Shown here: positions 1 to 12,357 of the stretch, in pieces
How positions within the stretch are numbered: the stretch's first letter is position 1
Layout of the letters: each line of letters opens with the position of its first letter
Notes under the pieces: generated by a model
What the model saw: the letters and a program-made list of their open reading frames with translations, nothing else
Told to the model about the DNA's origin: nothing
The model's database searches: none
DNA from: Rhyacophila brunnea
Taxonomy: Eukaryota > Arthropoda > Insecta > Trichoptera > Rhyacophilidae
DNA length: 64,000 nucleotides
Direction: 5' to 3'
Assembly (NCBI GenBank): GCA_022495005.1
Contig: JAGYXB010000665.1
Coordinates: 2,232,001-2,296,000 of the forward strand
Made by a program: the position numbers and the translations under genes

Positions 1-844
1 CACAAATGTTCATTTGTTCTATAATTACAACAAAAAAAAACACTGGCATTACTAGGGTTACTATGGAATATTTTTTTAACTTACCATTGATTATTTATTA
101 TTAACTAGCTGAACCAGCTGGCTCTCGCCAGTCTGTCTCGCTAGGTCTTGCAGACGGCTTGGCGGTATTGTATATTAATATAATTGTGAAGTATGCATAA
201 ACGGCGCCATAGTTTTCCCTTCGGGATGGATTTTCATTTACGTCAGACATTTTGACATTTCGCTGATTTGTCAGTTTTACGATTTGCATCTCGTCACTGC
301 CAATACAAATATGGAGTCATATGCGTAGTCTATTCTGGAGTCATGCCTTCACAATATAACCTGACACCACCTCAGGCTGCTAGGCCTAGCAGAACAACTG
401 ACAATCGCCGATTGCTACCAATGACATATTAATTTTAATACAATATATGTGTAGGTATGTGCATTTAAATATGATAAATAATTATACATCTCATTCATTC
501 GAATATACAGCAATATTATGTGATTATCATAAAAAGCGACCCATTATATCCAAATATTAATCTCTTTCGGGTCCTATCTACATAATAGAAAAAGGTTAGT
601 AGCATAAAAACACATTTAAACATTGTTTTGTTTCATTGTCTATAAAAAATAAATGTATGTAAAAAATAGAATAATATTTACAAATCAAATTTTGAATTCA
701 AAATTAACTTTAGCCAATATAGTTTCCCGGTGCGGGACATTCATATTGAGACAAATGTTAATAAATAATAAAGCAATACATATTATATCTGAGAGGAATA
801 GACCAATTTTGATAATAATAGGAATTTATAAAACCTAAAAATGT
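1..844. other. Non-coding AT-rich DNA
   Basis: No recognisable gene. A GC-richer patch at about 110-300 stays open for 62 codons on the minus strand (101-289), but the peptide matches no family I know. The rest is AT-rich single-copy-looking sequence. Confidence 0.5.
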
Positions 845-1870
845 GGAATCAGCTTAAAGAGGCCTTCATCCTGCAGTGGATTGATACAGGTTGATGACGA
901 TAATGACGATATAAATAAGTAGGTATATAAAATCACAAATTTAAAAAGATATAGTAGTTTATATGACTAAGAAGAGTAGAATTAGGTTGGGATAACCTTC
1001 ATCCAGCAGTGGATTGATCTTGGTCGATGATGATAATGACGATATTATGAATGGGTAAATATAATATCAGCAATTTTGATAAATATAGCAATTCATATGA
1101 TCGACAGAAATACAAACAAATTAGAAAGGCCTTCATCCATCAGTGGATTGATTCAGGCTCATGATGCTAATGGCAATATAAATAGATATAATATCACCAA
1201 TTTTGATACATACAGCAATTCAAATGACATAAAGTAGTAGAATCAGGCTAGAGAGGCTTTTATCCAGCAGTGGATTGGTTCAGGTCGATGATGATAAGGA
1301 TGATAGAAATAGGTATAATATCACAAATTCGTTAAACCTATAGTAGTAGAATCAGGTAGCGGAACCCTTCATCCAGCAGTGGATTGATTGTGGTTGATGA
1401 TGGTGACGATATGAATATGTCGATAAATATAATATCACCGATTTTGATATGACAGAAAGGAGTATAATCAGGCTATGGGAGGCCTTTATCCAGCAGTGGA
1501 TTGGTTCAGGTCGATGATGATAAGGATGATAGAAATAGGTATAATATCACAAATTCGTTAAACCGATAGTCGTAGAATCACGTTGCGGAACCCTTTGTCC
1601 AGCAGTGGATTGATTATGATGATGAAATTCAAGACTATCAAGAATACAATCAACGTAGAGAGGCCGTCATCCAGCAGTGGATTTATTAAGGCTCGTGATA
1701 AAAATGGCATTATAAATATAGATAGTATAATATCACTGATTTTCATGTGTAAGTAAGGAGTAGAATAAGGCTGAGGAGGCTTTCATCCAGCAGTGGATAG
1801 GTCCAGATTGATGATGATAAGGATGGTAAAAATAGGTAGATATTATACAATATCACAAATTTTGTCAACT
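845..1870 (+). repeat. Nine-copy minisatellite built on a retrotransposon 3' tail
   Basis: Nine copies of a core reading TTCATCCAGCAGTGGATTGA, followed by a GATGATGATAA-type tract, an AT-rich segment and an 'atatcac..attttgat' segment. The CAGTGGAT anchors fall at 874, 1007, 1141, 1268, 1377, 1494, 1603, 1675 and 1791, giving spacings of 133, 134, 127, 109, 117, 109, 72 and 116 bp. The stretches at about 1261-1337 and 1487-1563 are almost identical, which marks a higher-order repeat of about 226 bp. The core equals the end of lepidopteran-type non-LTR retrotransposon ORFs (reading about FIQQWIDSG-stop), and the same tail ends the reverse-transcriptase remnant at 7201-7535. I infer that a retrotransposon 3' end was amplified in tandem. 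Confidence 0.85.
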
Positions 1871-2187
1871 ATAACAATTCGTATTAATTTATTTCATTGT
1901 TTGCAATGGCAACTTAATATGACTATATCTGTGGAAATTAGTAGCCTAGGTTATTACTCAATAAAAAATAGTGCGTAAACAGCCACAAAGAAGTATTAAA
2001 AAAAAATCATATTTGTTATTAATTAATAGAAAACTCATCTTGATTGATATTGATTATTTAACATGCTAATAGAAATGTCACATTTTTCGATTAATTCTGC
2101 AAATTCTAAATTTGAATTCTGACACGTCAAATGAACTTGTTTTGCGAAAGAAAACAAATGACAATCATTAGTCTATAAGTTTGACAG

Positions 2188-2851
2188 ACGCGTTAATATC
2201 ATTTTACTCCCTACTTCAATTATAGTTTGTCAATTTATGGCTACGGCCGTATGTTGTAGCTTAACCACTGGGGAATGACAAAAGAAATGGCGTATTTCAA
2301 AAAAACACTACCTTATTCTTAGGTCAATAATTATTATAAAGCAATCATTATTCATAAGATGTTTATCACACTTGAATGTTCAAAGACATAACTTATAATA
2401 AGTATCTTTAGAATCATCTTCAAATGTGTTAATCTTGCCGATTTTTTGAATAATAAAATGCCTAATTCTTGTCAAATTTGGGATCACAGAGATTATCAAT
2501 ATAATTTTTTATCGTGAATATTTTACAAAAATTATCTCTTAATAAATTATACTAATGGTTTTATAAATGCGTTTAAAAATTAATAAATGTAAAAAATCTT
2601 AACACCACTGCACAGTTATGTACCGAAATATGACTATATTCTAAAACATTAGAGCGAGAGGTTTAAAAGAATACTATTTTATGTAACAAAAATACTTTAT
2701 GCAGTCACCAAATGTGTAAAATAACTATAAAGGATAATAAGGCTTCAAAATTATATAAATAGATTATTTACAACGTTTAAGGAGTGTCCAGGATCATGGT
2801 TTGAAAATACAATAAAAACTCAATTTTGACCTACGACGAGCACGTGGGCCG
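2188..2851 (+). repeat. Dispersed ~660 bp repeat family, copy 1
   Basis: Full-length copy of a non-coding family that also makes up the two arms of the inverted duplication at 33208-34482. The left part reads CTACTTCAATTATAGTTTG and the right end GACGAGCACGTGGGCC. It carries diagnostic bases that differ from both copies at 33-34 kb (for example CTTGAATGTTCAAAG here against CTTGAATGGTCAAAG there). No coding capacity and no obvious terminal inverted repeats. Class unknown; probably a non-autonomous transposon. Confidence 0.8.
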
Positions 2852-3276
2852 AATTGCTTGAATTAAAGTTTATATTGACTATTAATTTATAATTGTTCGT
2901 TTTATATGTGTAGCTTTCATTCTTTACGATTGGGTGTCAATTAAAAACATTTTAATAATCGTCGGGAAATCAAAATTTAAAAAATGGCAATAATAGTGAT
3001 AGACAAGAGTTTGTAGCTATCGTCTGTCATTTTGGCCTATGCGTGTCGTTTGCGACTAAATGTATCTCGATTTAACATAACCCGATATTTTATGCATTAT
3101 GGGGTTAGTGGAAATGTAACCATATTCCAAAATACTAACATTTCTGGAAACCACCTGGTTGACACTACAAACATAAACAATAGTTTTCGCATGCCATGCA
3201 TGTTTATATTAACCCTTGGTGGATAATACATTATGTAATGCGTAGTATGGAGCTATAATAGAATAGGTCGCTGCAT
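2852..3276. other. Non-coding, nothing recognised
   Basis: AT-rich single-copy-looking DNA with no repeat or gene signal that I can support. Confidence 0.4.
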
Positions 3277-3564
3277 CTAATCCTGTAGTGCAGGCAATGT
3301 TTCGCCGATACGATCGCCGAGGGGGCTCTCATTTTCGATTGAGAAGGGGCTGACCGGGACCCCAACCGGGACCTCGATGCTACCTGTACTACATCTGCAA
3401 TGATACTCAGGGCTACCGCTATTATAACCAGACGTGCAATTTTCCATGAATACCTCGTTTGGGTTTAGAATATCCTGAAAACGTGCAAATTGACTTATAC
3501 ACATTGTAATCTCTGTTGGAGATATTATTCTATATGATATTATTACGAGAGTAAATCCACACAT
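3277..3564 (-). pseudogene. Coding-like fragment of unknown origin
   Basis: A 95-codon minus-strand reading frame whose C-terminal half (about 3277-3450) is much richer in GC than its surroundings and reads like real protein, with Cys, Gly, Pro and Ser scattered through it and a tail of about GDRIGETLPALQD. The N-terminal half is AT-rich and may be fortuitous. I do not recognise the family. It could be a fragment of a transposable-element ORF, an exon of an unseen gene, or chance. Confidence 0.2.
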
Positions 3565-3967
3565 TTAATTTTTTGACTCTATGTAGGTCAAACATTAATA
3601 TTTATTTAAGGTCACGATACAAAAATATGTTATGTCAGTATTGAGTAAAAAACCACTAAAAATATACGTTAATTTAAATTATTTATCATCGGAACTACAA
3701 CCCAATTTGAGTATTTTGGAGGTGATTACTACCTTATTAGGAATCGAACCCCCAAACTATTTTGAAACGCAGTTCTAAATACATGATATAATTACCGAGT
3801 ATTATTGATTAAAATTCTTGGAGTGAATTATTTTTATTTTTTGTAAGTGTTGTAAATCTTTCGGATATATTTTTAATGTACGGCGCGCTGCAATATTTCA
3901 TAACATGCTATCAAATTTTCACTTCGGTAAACATAGTCACTATTTTTTGCAGGTTCCTAACGCATTG
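3565..3967. other. Non-coding, nothing firm
   Basis: AT-rich. A motif AATCGAACCC near 3744 resembles a minus-strand tRNA box B, but no convincing tRNA fold or SINE body surrounds it. Confidence 0.35.
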
Positions 3968-4207
3968 TCAATTTCCACCATGAATACAGCTATACGGCGA
4001 CGGCTGTTTTCGTAAAGCATCGCTAACCCTGTGCATCCATTTCGCACAACAAAAAAACACCCGGGAATAGGAAAACTGCATTTGTTCATTTCCACATAGA
4101 ACACATATACCACCCCTCTGCCTTGAGCCTGGTGTTGTGTTTATTACATTCGGGTGGGAAACATTCTTTAATGCAAAGGCCGCATAAAACCTGGTTTGTG
4201 TTCCCAA
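3968..4207 (-). pseudogene. Cys-rich transposase-like remnant, possibly piggyBac C-terminus
   Basis: The minus strand carries a 79-codon open frame with a Cys-rich run (CVLCGNEQ, later FFCCAKWMH). In an adjacent frame of the same bases one reads LCGLCIKECFPPEC. Cys pairs followed by an LC..ECF motif recall the Cys-rich C-terminus of piggyBac-type transposases. Switching frame between the motifs is what a decayed copy would show. The piggyBac link is a guess from motif spacing; a PHD-like zinc finger of a retroelement is an alternative. No TTAA-flanked ends were located. Confidence 0.22.
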
Positions 4208-4561
4208 CTGCTATTGTAAGCTCATACTATGGATGCAAAACCGAGGGGATAAGACATTGCCGAAGGAAATCGCTCGCCCTCTTTCTGATGGTGTCGTTTG
4301 AAAAATATTTTGCGTTATCTATGAGAATAATGCAGAACCAAAGAGAAAATATTACCGTCATATTTCAATAATTTAATTAATGTCTCAGCGATTTAATTTC
4401 TGTATTTTTATCCTGTATTTTTATTCTGTAATTTTAATAAAAAAAATCAATCCAATTTTATAAATAAACATTTTGATATTATTACGATAAAGTGTGGTTT
4501 TGAAAAAATCTGTAAACATTGATAACTAAATGAAATATCGGAAAATATTTAGCTTCTATGT
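4208..4561. other. Non-coding, nothing recognised
   Basis: AT-rich apart from about 4208-4300. No motif could be assigned. Confidence 0.35.
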
Positions 4562-5109
4562 CAGGGGTGTCCACACTTTTGTTTCCTAGGATCGACTAGT
4601 TGAAAAAAATATTTATGGCAATCGACTGATATCATGCGAGAACAATAAAACCCCATTTTTACCTTTTTTACCATTTACATCGTTACCGATACTAGTTTAT
4701 GAATAGTAAATCGAGCACGATTAATATTCGACTTAAATGCATCGTTTCTCCATTGGTAAAACTGTTAATTATTTTTCTGAAGCAAACGTGTCTTTAAAAA
4801 CCAACCGAATAAAAACGCATAGTTGTGCAATATCCGTGTAATCTACCGACTCGTCAAATTGCAAGGATAGGAATTTACATTATTTATTTTATCAATGTTT
4901 CCTGTAGCATTTCTTCCAAGTTCTCATCACTTGTGTTCTTCATGAGTGTATTTCTTGATAATTCTATGTAAGAGAAGGGATACGAACTAGCGGATTTTAA
5001 TAGCTGGAACATCGAGTAGTTTTGACTCGTTTGAACAAGAAATAGTACACTATTATTATTATGTCCGCGATCGACCGGTCGATCGCGATCGACACACTGG
5101 CCATCCCTG
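4562..5109 (-). mobile_element. Internally deleted hAT transposon with transposase remnant
   Basis: The ends are CAGGGGTGTCCA on the left and TGGCCATCCCTG on the right, which pair as inverted repeats at 10 of 12 positions. The 8 bp flanks TTCTATGT (4554-4561) and TTATATAT (5110-5117) match at 6 of 8, as expected for an aged hAT target duplication with a central TA. On the minus strand about 4755-4890 encodes FLSLQFDES followed by VDYTDIAQLCVFIRL, then after an in-frame stop LTVLPMEKRC. This is the catalytic-core block of hAT transposases of the SCAND3/GTF2IRD2-like group (known family motif). At 548 bp the element cannot encode a full transposase; it is a dead deletion derivative. Confidence 0.8.
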
Positions 5110-7200
5110 TTATATATACGTACGTAATATATCTTATATTAAAATATTTTGATTGCCAGCTGTCCTAGATGGGTGAATATTCTCACGACGAGATGATTAT
5201 TGTCTAAGAGCAGTCATTCTTTGTCCGTTGAACGTGGGATAAATGTTTAGACCGATAAATAATATCGCTACAACATTCATATTTTATTTTATTCATTATT
5301 CGTTTGCGAAAAAGTGCGATTTTTGCGTTTCCATTTAAACGTTTTAGTGGAAATGTGTGATGTATAGATATTTTATTCGTGTGCATCCATCTTTGCGTCG
5401 GTTTGTAGGTGAATTTGCTTACCCGTAGAAAAAGCTTCATAAATCTGTATCTGGCTGCGGAGTGCCGATTCTACATTATTGATCGTTGAATGAACTGAAA
5501 AATAAACACACTCTCGCTGAGCAAACTCGCGGCTCCGTTGCTTTACTTTCGCTGGGATGATAACTCGTTTTAATGTCAATAAATACCTGTCAAGGTGTAA
5601 GTGATTGAGACATTAATGTTTGTTTTGATTTCGAACCGTTTGTATTATTCACTATCATAAGCGTTCCCAATATATTATATTCATTGAATTACCTATTCGC
5701 GGTATTTAGGAATAATCGAATAAAGCAATATTGACTGAATAATCGGTATATTATACTTTCTTAAATTTGTACGTAAATTACCATTTTCACTTCTGGATGA
5801 TAATATGAACATCCACTTTGTGGTGGTCAATGGGCTTTTTTTACGGCGAATGATTTATTTTGTTATTAACTATATTTCTTAAGGGGTTTGTTCGTAAGGT
5901 TGCGATGGCAAGTTAGAGTTAGAGGGTAGCGGCATGGTTTTATATTGAAAGACTTATAAACGTTAACTGAATTTATTGTTATAAATCAATTGTATGAAAC
6001 ACTGTGTATTTGATATGTGCTAATTTAGTTAGCTTATAGATAATTTAGTTTATCTTTTGAATTTAGTTTATGTAGTTTTACCTCATCGCCGACGGACGCT
6101 GCTTCGAGTGGCTCAAGTGTGGACACTGTATTGAAATATTATAATATTATTCACCTGAGCTTCATTCTTTTGCTGGCGGGTATCGCTACAAATTGTTAGC
6201 ACTTCTTCTAACCTAACGGTTAGATTCTAACCCATTGGGTCCTTGCTCGGAATCAACCACACATTGTAAAATAACATGTAATTTTCGCCAGACGCGGGAT
6301 TTGAATTCGCAATCGCGGCTGTAGAGACTAAGTTTATTGCCTATTCCTAGGGCAAATTGAGTCTAAATTGTAGAAACACCATTTGCGAGTCGATACGTTC
6401 ATAACTTACTAGGTATATAAGAAAAATAAACAGTTTTTAAAAACACAGTTAATCTAGACATGCGGTAATTAGTCACGTTATTTTTTTTATGTAATGTAAT
6501 TATAATATATTTTAAGACTTTTATCTGTGTTCACTCTCACGTAAAATGGTGTATATAAAGGTCGAAAGAATTCGTTTAACATAATACGTCTTGTCAACTG
6601 AATGGGTGTCAAGAATGGGAGGTTAGTATAGTTAAACTGTTCCGACGGAAAAAATTAACAGTGATACTTCTTATTTCGTCATTATATATTAGGACTAGCC
6701 AAGTATGACAGTCGTCTGATATGTACCTACATTTTTTTACATTACTGTACAATAAATAATATATGTTTAGTTCCTACAGTTTTGGTACAAAATATAAGTA
6801 ATATTTCAGACGTTGTAGATAAATATGTAGATTGAATGAATGACATTGAATTTTCGATTAATTTGAATATAATAAGACGTATATGTATATGTTTTCTAAT
6901 ACGTAATTATTTAAGCATCGATAGATTACCAGATATTTATTTTTTCGCCTCCCGAATTTCGTTTATTATATTTCTGCAACCTCACCCTATCACCCCCTAC
7001 AGAACAATATCAGAAGTCTTCTGCCTACGTATAAAATGATTAAATAATATTTTTTTATACTCTTCGTGGGCTAGATATTTTGGTTTTTTTTAATTTTGTT
7101 ATTAAATATTATCTGTTGAACGCATATCTCGAGGTTTGCGTCTATAACTACGCTTGAGATAAATATCTATGTACCTACCTATTTATTAAATTGAAACAGT
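5110..7200. other. Non-coding, AT-rich
   Basis: No gene recognised. Overlapping minus-strand frames at 5204-5440 and 5373-5579 read from moderately GC-rich DNA but match nothing I know. Around 6288-6330 a GGGATTTGAATTCGCAATC stretch faintly resembles a tRNA T-arm, without a supporting fold. Confidence 0.4.
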
Positions 7201-7535
7201 TTGGACAAGAATTATATGGAGTCTTGTAAACTGTTCCATCAATATAATATGCTACCAACACTCACGTATGCGTGTGAAACATGGACTCTCAATGTAAGAC
7301 ACATGGCAATGGGAAGGATATGTCGCTTGGCCACTGGACTAACTGCTGGACAAATACCGTCATATAGTGGTATCCAAGGGGCACTAAACGTCCACAGTAA
7401 CACCCTAAAACCCATTGCATAGAACTCATAAAAATCGGTGGATGTACGTGGCAGCGAAGAATTAAGGACCTAGAATAGTGAAGGGAGCTAGGGAGTCCTT
7501 CATCCAGCAGTTAATCGACCCCGGCTGATGATGAT
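7201..7535 (+). pseudogene. Non-LTR retrotransposon reverse-transcriptase C-terminal remnant
   Basis: The first 73 codons (7201-7422) contain LPTLTYACETWTLN, the conserved block just after the fingers and palm of RTE/CR1-like reverse transcriptases (usual form LTYG.ETWTL). After a stop and frame change, 7438-7475 reads KIGGCTWQRRIKDLE, and 7481-7535 gives the usual end of such ORFs, about ARESFIQQLIDPG-stop, followed by GATGATGAT. About 110 residues of a normally ~1000-residue protein remain, so this is a 5'-truncated dead copy. Its last 50 bases are the same tail that is tandemly repeated at 845-1870. Confidence 0.8.
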
Positions 7536-9316
7536 TATTTTACAGTTTCTTATATTATGTACTGTTTGGGCGAATCTAAAAATGCGGGCGATAATAGTGT
7601 GACGCCCGAGTCAGTATGGTAAATGATTTCTTGTTAACCTTTTTTCAATGTTTATATAATATTTAATCTGCGTTTATATAGAGAAGTCTTTCTTCAAAGT
7701 CGTTGATGTAGTAATCCTTAAATGTGCAGAATTTAATCAGTATCTTAACAATGAATCAATGCGACACTGACCTAATTTAAAAAAAAGAAGTATTCGCAAA
7801 AAACATTCTATGTCATTATATTAAAAGCTAGCGAGCTTTTTGTGAAACACAAAAATCGCTATCTGTGTGAGTTGAAGTATTTCCGGAGCTTTTATAGCGT
7901 TTAATGGGATAAAAAATCGAACTTCCGATGAAGGTACCTACCTATCTCATTCGATTGCCGTCCATTTTGCCTTTCCTGTTGTCCCACCTCACCCCCGCGG
8001 GACGAAGAGTCAGGTGACCATCAATATTTCCACTTGAACCCTTTAGATGTAGTCATATCCCTTATTTCCGTTACCGGAAATGAAAAATTTAGTAATAAAC
8101 CGGTTACTATAACTCAAGTCGATGTCCAATAAATTAGTCACTGTAAATTGATTCTGCTGATTTCGGCAGCAGACGTCAAATAGATTGGTTTAATAGTATG
8201 GCAGTAAACTTATGTATCTACTTTTCGTTTAAAAAATATTTCAATTTAAAGCCGCCGAAGAAAAAAAATCGTATATGGAAACGGATCCTATATAATATTA
8301 TATGAAATTGAAGTTTAAATAACTCTGAGATTTATTTGCCAGGGGCTGGGATACCATTGCATGGCATTAGTATTACACGCGTAAAATATATTTTTTTAAA
8401 TATTTGAAAAAAAACAGATACAAAAAATCACTACTAACATTATTTTATCGCACCAGGCCGCTGTATTTAGACATAATATGTCATTGTGTAAAATAATATT
8501 ATTATTATGTCGACACGTTTCAATGATGCCAACGCAACGCGTATTAATTATTGTATAGCTACCAATTCAACCAAACTAAAACTTTCTCGAATCGTTTTAT
8601 GTGTACTTAATTAAAAATATATATGGTCCTCTCGGTAGTCCAATGTCTCTGGTTTTTTTTTTTATAAAACGATACTAACAGATGAGATTTTTTTGCATGC
8701 CTACACAATAACAACATATTAAGGGCCCATGTACCGTGAAAAGGTAAAAAATATTGATTCGGGGATCTTGAAGAGATAAGTTGAATAATTTGTATATTTC
8801 TTCTTAAATACAAATATCCCAATGTTACGTCAGTCATCGCACTGAACACCTGGAACAAATGCTCTTACCTGCTATGCGATCATTGCCACTTGAAATGGGG
8901 AAATCCTTAGTGGCGAAAATAATGAGTATTTGATTTTAAAAATCTGATTTGTCTGTTAGCAATAAGAATAAGATCGTATTAAGTGTCCTAGACTAGTTTT
9001 AAGTACGTAGTTATGTTGTACAAGTTCTGTCGCGTAGGATAATCCAATTTTAGAACCTTCTGAAGTCCTTCTCGCTTCAGGTAGGCGCCTCAGTTTTCCC
9101 GGATGAATAATTTCCCGCTCCACAGCGCCCACTTCCATATTTATATTGCGTTTACTATATTTGATGGAAATTATTGAGCAGGCGACGCCGTCCGCTTCCT
9201 TCGAAGCCTTCGATCAAATCTATTTTCAGCGGCGCCTATCGAAACACTATTATCGGAGTTATTATTACCACTTTTATATTTTCAAATCATGGCTGCGTAT
9301 AAACTGTTTTCTAAAT
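7536..9316. other. Non-coding, AT-rich
   Basis: No gene recognised. A good minus-strand 5' splice-site match (GCAG then GTAAGA on the complement, near 8866-8876) has no coding-like exon beside it. A GC-richer stretch at 9040-9240 may be conserved non-coding DNA leading into the splice-like signal at 9340. Confidence 0.4.
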
Positions 9317-9345
9317 ATATTTTATTTCTTTTTTTTCAGGTGAGT
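9308..9345 (+). promoter_or_regulatory. Candidate recursive-splicing ratchet point
   Basis: A branch-like CTAAAT at 9311, a long pyrimidine tract (TTTATTTCTTTTTTTTCAG, ending 9339) and an immediate GTGAGT (9340-9345) form a 3' splice site joined directly to a 5' splice site. This is the zero-nucleotide exon seen at ratchet points in very long insect introns (established in Drosophila). The + strand downstream is GC-rich and stays open for 37 codons from 9340 (VSKTLRFSRFARRG and on, stop near 9451), as an associated cryptic exon might. Transcription is not visible from sequence, so the assignment is inference. Confidence 0.5.
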
Positions 9346-12109
9346 AAAACACTGCGCTTCTCAAGATTTGCACGACGAGGAACCCGTCGTGGAGGTGCAC
9401 GACAGTTTGGGGAGTTGTTCGCCAAAGGGAAATATTCTTCTGCGGAATCGTAGCACATTTATCATTTGTTATTTATGATATGCGCTGCGTTATCCGCCCA
9501 AGTAGGGGTGCGTAATTTTTCTCGTCGCGGTTAACAACAGCGATCCCGCCCACGTTTTATAATGAGCCCATCGATAATTTACTTCCTTTTTACTCAACAT
9601 ATCGAACACCCGACGTATTTATTATTTAAAATCGGTATTTTTCATATTTTACTGTAATATTATGTTGAAACATTTTAATCGAATCTTGGCGTTCGAATTT
9701 GTAAAATGTTCCAATATTTTCCATCCATTACCAACTCCAATAGAATACCGAATAGGTACATTTATCTACGTATTTAATGTGTCATGGAAATTAAATTAAA
9801 TACACAGAAGTCTATGTTGGTAAAATTGTTCAAAATATCCTCAAAAATCTTTCGAAACAAAATATTTCTTTAATTAAAGATATTCAAGGAAACCTTCTTG
9901 TATAGACATGGAGTCTTAACGTATGAAAGCGATGGAAAAAAGGATCAACTCATTATTATACTGTAAAAAGAAGAGGGTATGCTTAATTTCTTTTCCATAC
10001 AAAAATGCTACTTACATACAATTTGAAATTGATTCAGCAATTTTTATAGAGAAACCAAAAATGCTTAATCTAGAAAAGTTCAACATCTTTGGCTTTCATA
10101 TTTATTTTAAAACAAAGACGTTAAAACTATTACTCGATCACTTATGCGTATTCGTTTGACGAGAAAATATACGTCATAATGACACAAATATTTTTCTCAC
10201 ACAAATTGCGAATTGTTCAGATTTAAACTACTAACTTGTCCCACATTATTAGCGAAGGTGTCGTGGTGTAGTAGTTTTAATTATATTGCGCACATTAGCC
10301 GTGCGAGAAAGTTAAGCATGCATGCTATTTGATGGAAGACATTCCATACAATGTGTGGCGCAGATGCAGATAATTTGTCGAAAGATTGTTCTTTGAATGC
10401 TCGGTAGGTGCTAAGCGAAGTTGTCTTTGATGTAGCCAAACCTGAGTTGAAAACAGTTTCCGAAGTTTGCGTGTAATTGCCTACATAACTTACCAAAAAC
10501 ACACCGCTAACTGTAAAATGCACGTACGTGTAAGGTAGTCTTGATAATCTGCTTTAAACTTAATTTTAATTGAGAGTTTAGTATCTCAATACTCAAGTTT
10601 GTAAAGTACCTCAATTTTCTTATAACAAATGCGTGTATTTATTTCTATTCATATTTAAATATTTATATCAGATATGATTTATAATTTTAACTATATTGGT
10701 ATTAACTATATAATTTACACAATTTTAAGTAGGTACCTAAGTAATATTCTGTATTGAAAATACATAACTTCGATTACCGGACGACTGTTCCAGCCTATAG
10801 CTATTGACCTAAGCTCATTAGGTACGGCACGGGCTACGAGTATCTTCAATAGCTGAGAATGCTTTAAATACATTTGTAATTTACAACGAGGTAAGATATT
10901 AATAATGTTGATTTATAAATGGCGTCAGGATTGCTTCAAATTTCTATTGTGACGTCTCATTGTTATACTGTCTAAATTCTCTAATTGTTTAATAACTACA
11001 TCAGTTTTAAGAAGGTAGCATTAAATGCATTATTTGAAAACGCGTCAGAAACGCATAGGAAAAAAAACTAAGTATGTCTTAGACTATCTATAGATACATC
11101 AAGTAGGTATATGATTTATGGGTTATGTAAACGGTTTATAATTATAGCTATGTATGATACATGTGTAGTCCAACATCCAGTGTCAGTTTCAGTTAAAACA
11201 ATTTTACTTGGAAATCAAAAACTGAAGGACTAGGATTGTGAAACACTATCGATATGATTTTTTTTTTTTTATTTTACCGATATTTGATAATTTGAATATA
11301 CCTACAATCAATGTCCACTGTTGAGCCCATATATAGGTATCTATTTTTTTTAATTATATTTTATTTGTTATAAGAATTCTCACTACCTATTCTTAATTCT
11401 ATTTTGTTCATTAAACATAGTTAGTTATCATTAGGTAGTGATATTGTAAAACCAGTAGCTGTGTAAGGGGCTGGGCCCCAACTTGTTAAACGTGATTAAT
11501 GTAGCTCGGTACTCTTTGACAATCGGGCAGAAAAATATTTTAAATGCCTTTTATTCGCGTTGAAAAATGGCGCGGTTAAGAAATACGGCAATTTATATAT
11601 TTTTTACTTTTTTAATATTGCATTTTCGTCAGGTTTCCAGTTTTGTAATGATAAATTTATGCTGGTGCGAGTCTACATACTGTAATATTTTTACTTAAGA
11701 AAAAATACCGCCATAAATTTAAAAGCTTATCCATGATTTCTTACAAGAATAAATTAGGGGGTATTTTTTAAGTTTGAAGTTGATATAAACCATGGTTATG
11801 TTCGTGTTCATTATTTTTCATGTATTTTTTCGACGTTTGGCCATTAGAGTAGGCTCCTAATTTATTTCCTGATTCTGTAACGTGAATAGATATTGGCTGC
11901 AGAAATATCGATAGCTTAAATGTATGGAAAAATAATATGGTAGAAAAGAAAGATACGTAATAAAGAAAGATATAAGTACTAAGAAATAAAAAATAAAAAA
12001 TACCAGGGTGTGGTTGACTAGTATAATTTAAAACTTCCGTTCGCACACTGTGTTATCGATTTGTACAACGTAGATTTTTTTAAATCTTCCTCATACCAAT
12101 GTAAATTAT
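9346..12109. other. Non-coding; GC-richer islands near 9346-9460 and 11460-11590
   Basis: Directly after the splice-like signal lies a GC-rich 100 bp stretch. The rest is AT-rich with no repeat family identified. The island at 11460-11590 (GGGGCTGGGCCCCAAC and flanks) is a possible conserved non-coding element. Frames at 9923-10159, 10281-10523 and 11768-12046 look fortuitous. Confidence 0.4.
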
Positions 12110-12357
12110 TCGGCACTCAGACAAAACCGCCCGGACATTGCCGCCAAACCTAATGCTCCCGTACCAGTGCTCAACAATCCCGCCCGAACAAATCCGCCAA
12201 GACAAAACCGCCGGCAAAAAATTAAGAAATATATAAAACAAGTGCTTTTTTGGTTTTTCGAATTACGTATCGATAAAAATTTACATACTTACGATAATCA
12301 GTGTAATTTGAGATTTAATCCGTTGCAGCTGTTAGTAGAGTAATAATTTCAAATCAT

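Noticed and set aside
845..1870. Possible CRISPR-like array
   Set aside because: Units of 72-134 bp with drifting 'spacers' that are themselves repeats, in a eukaryotic setting; it is a minisatellite.
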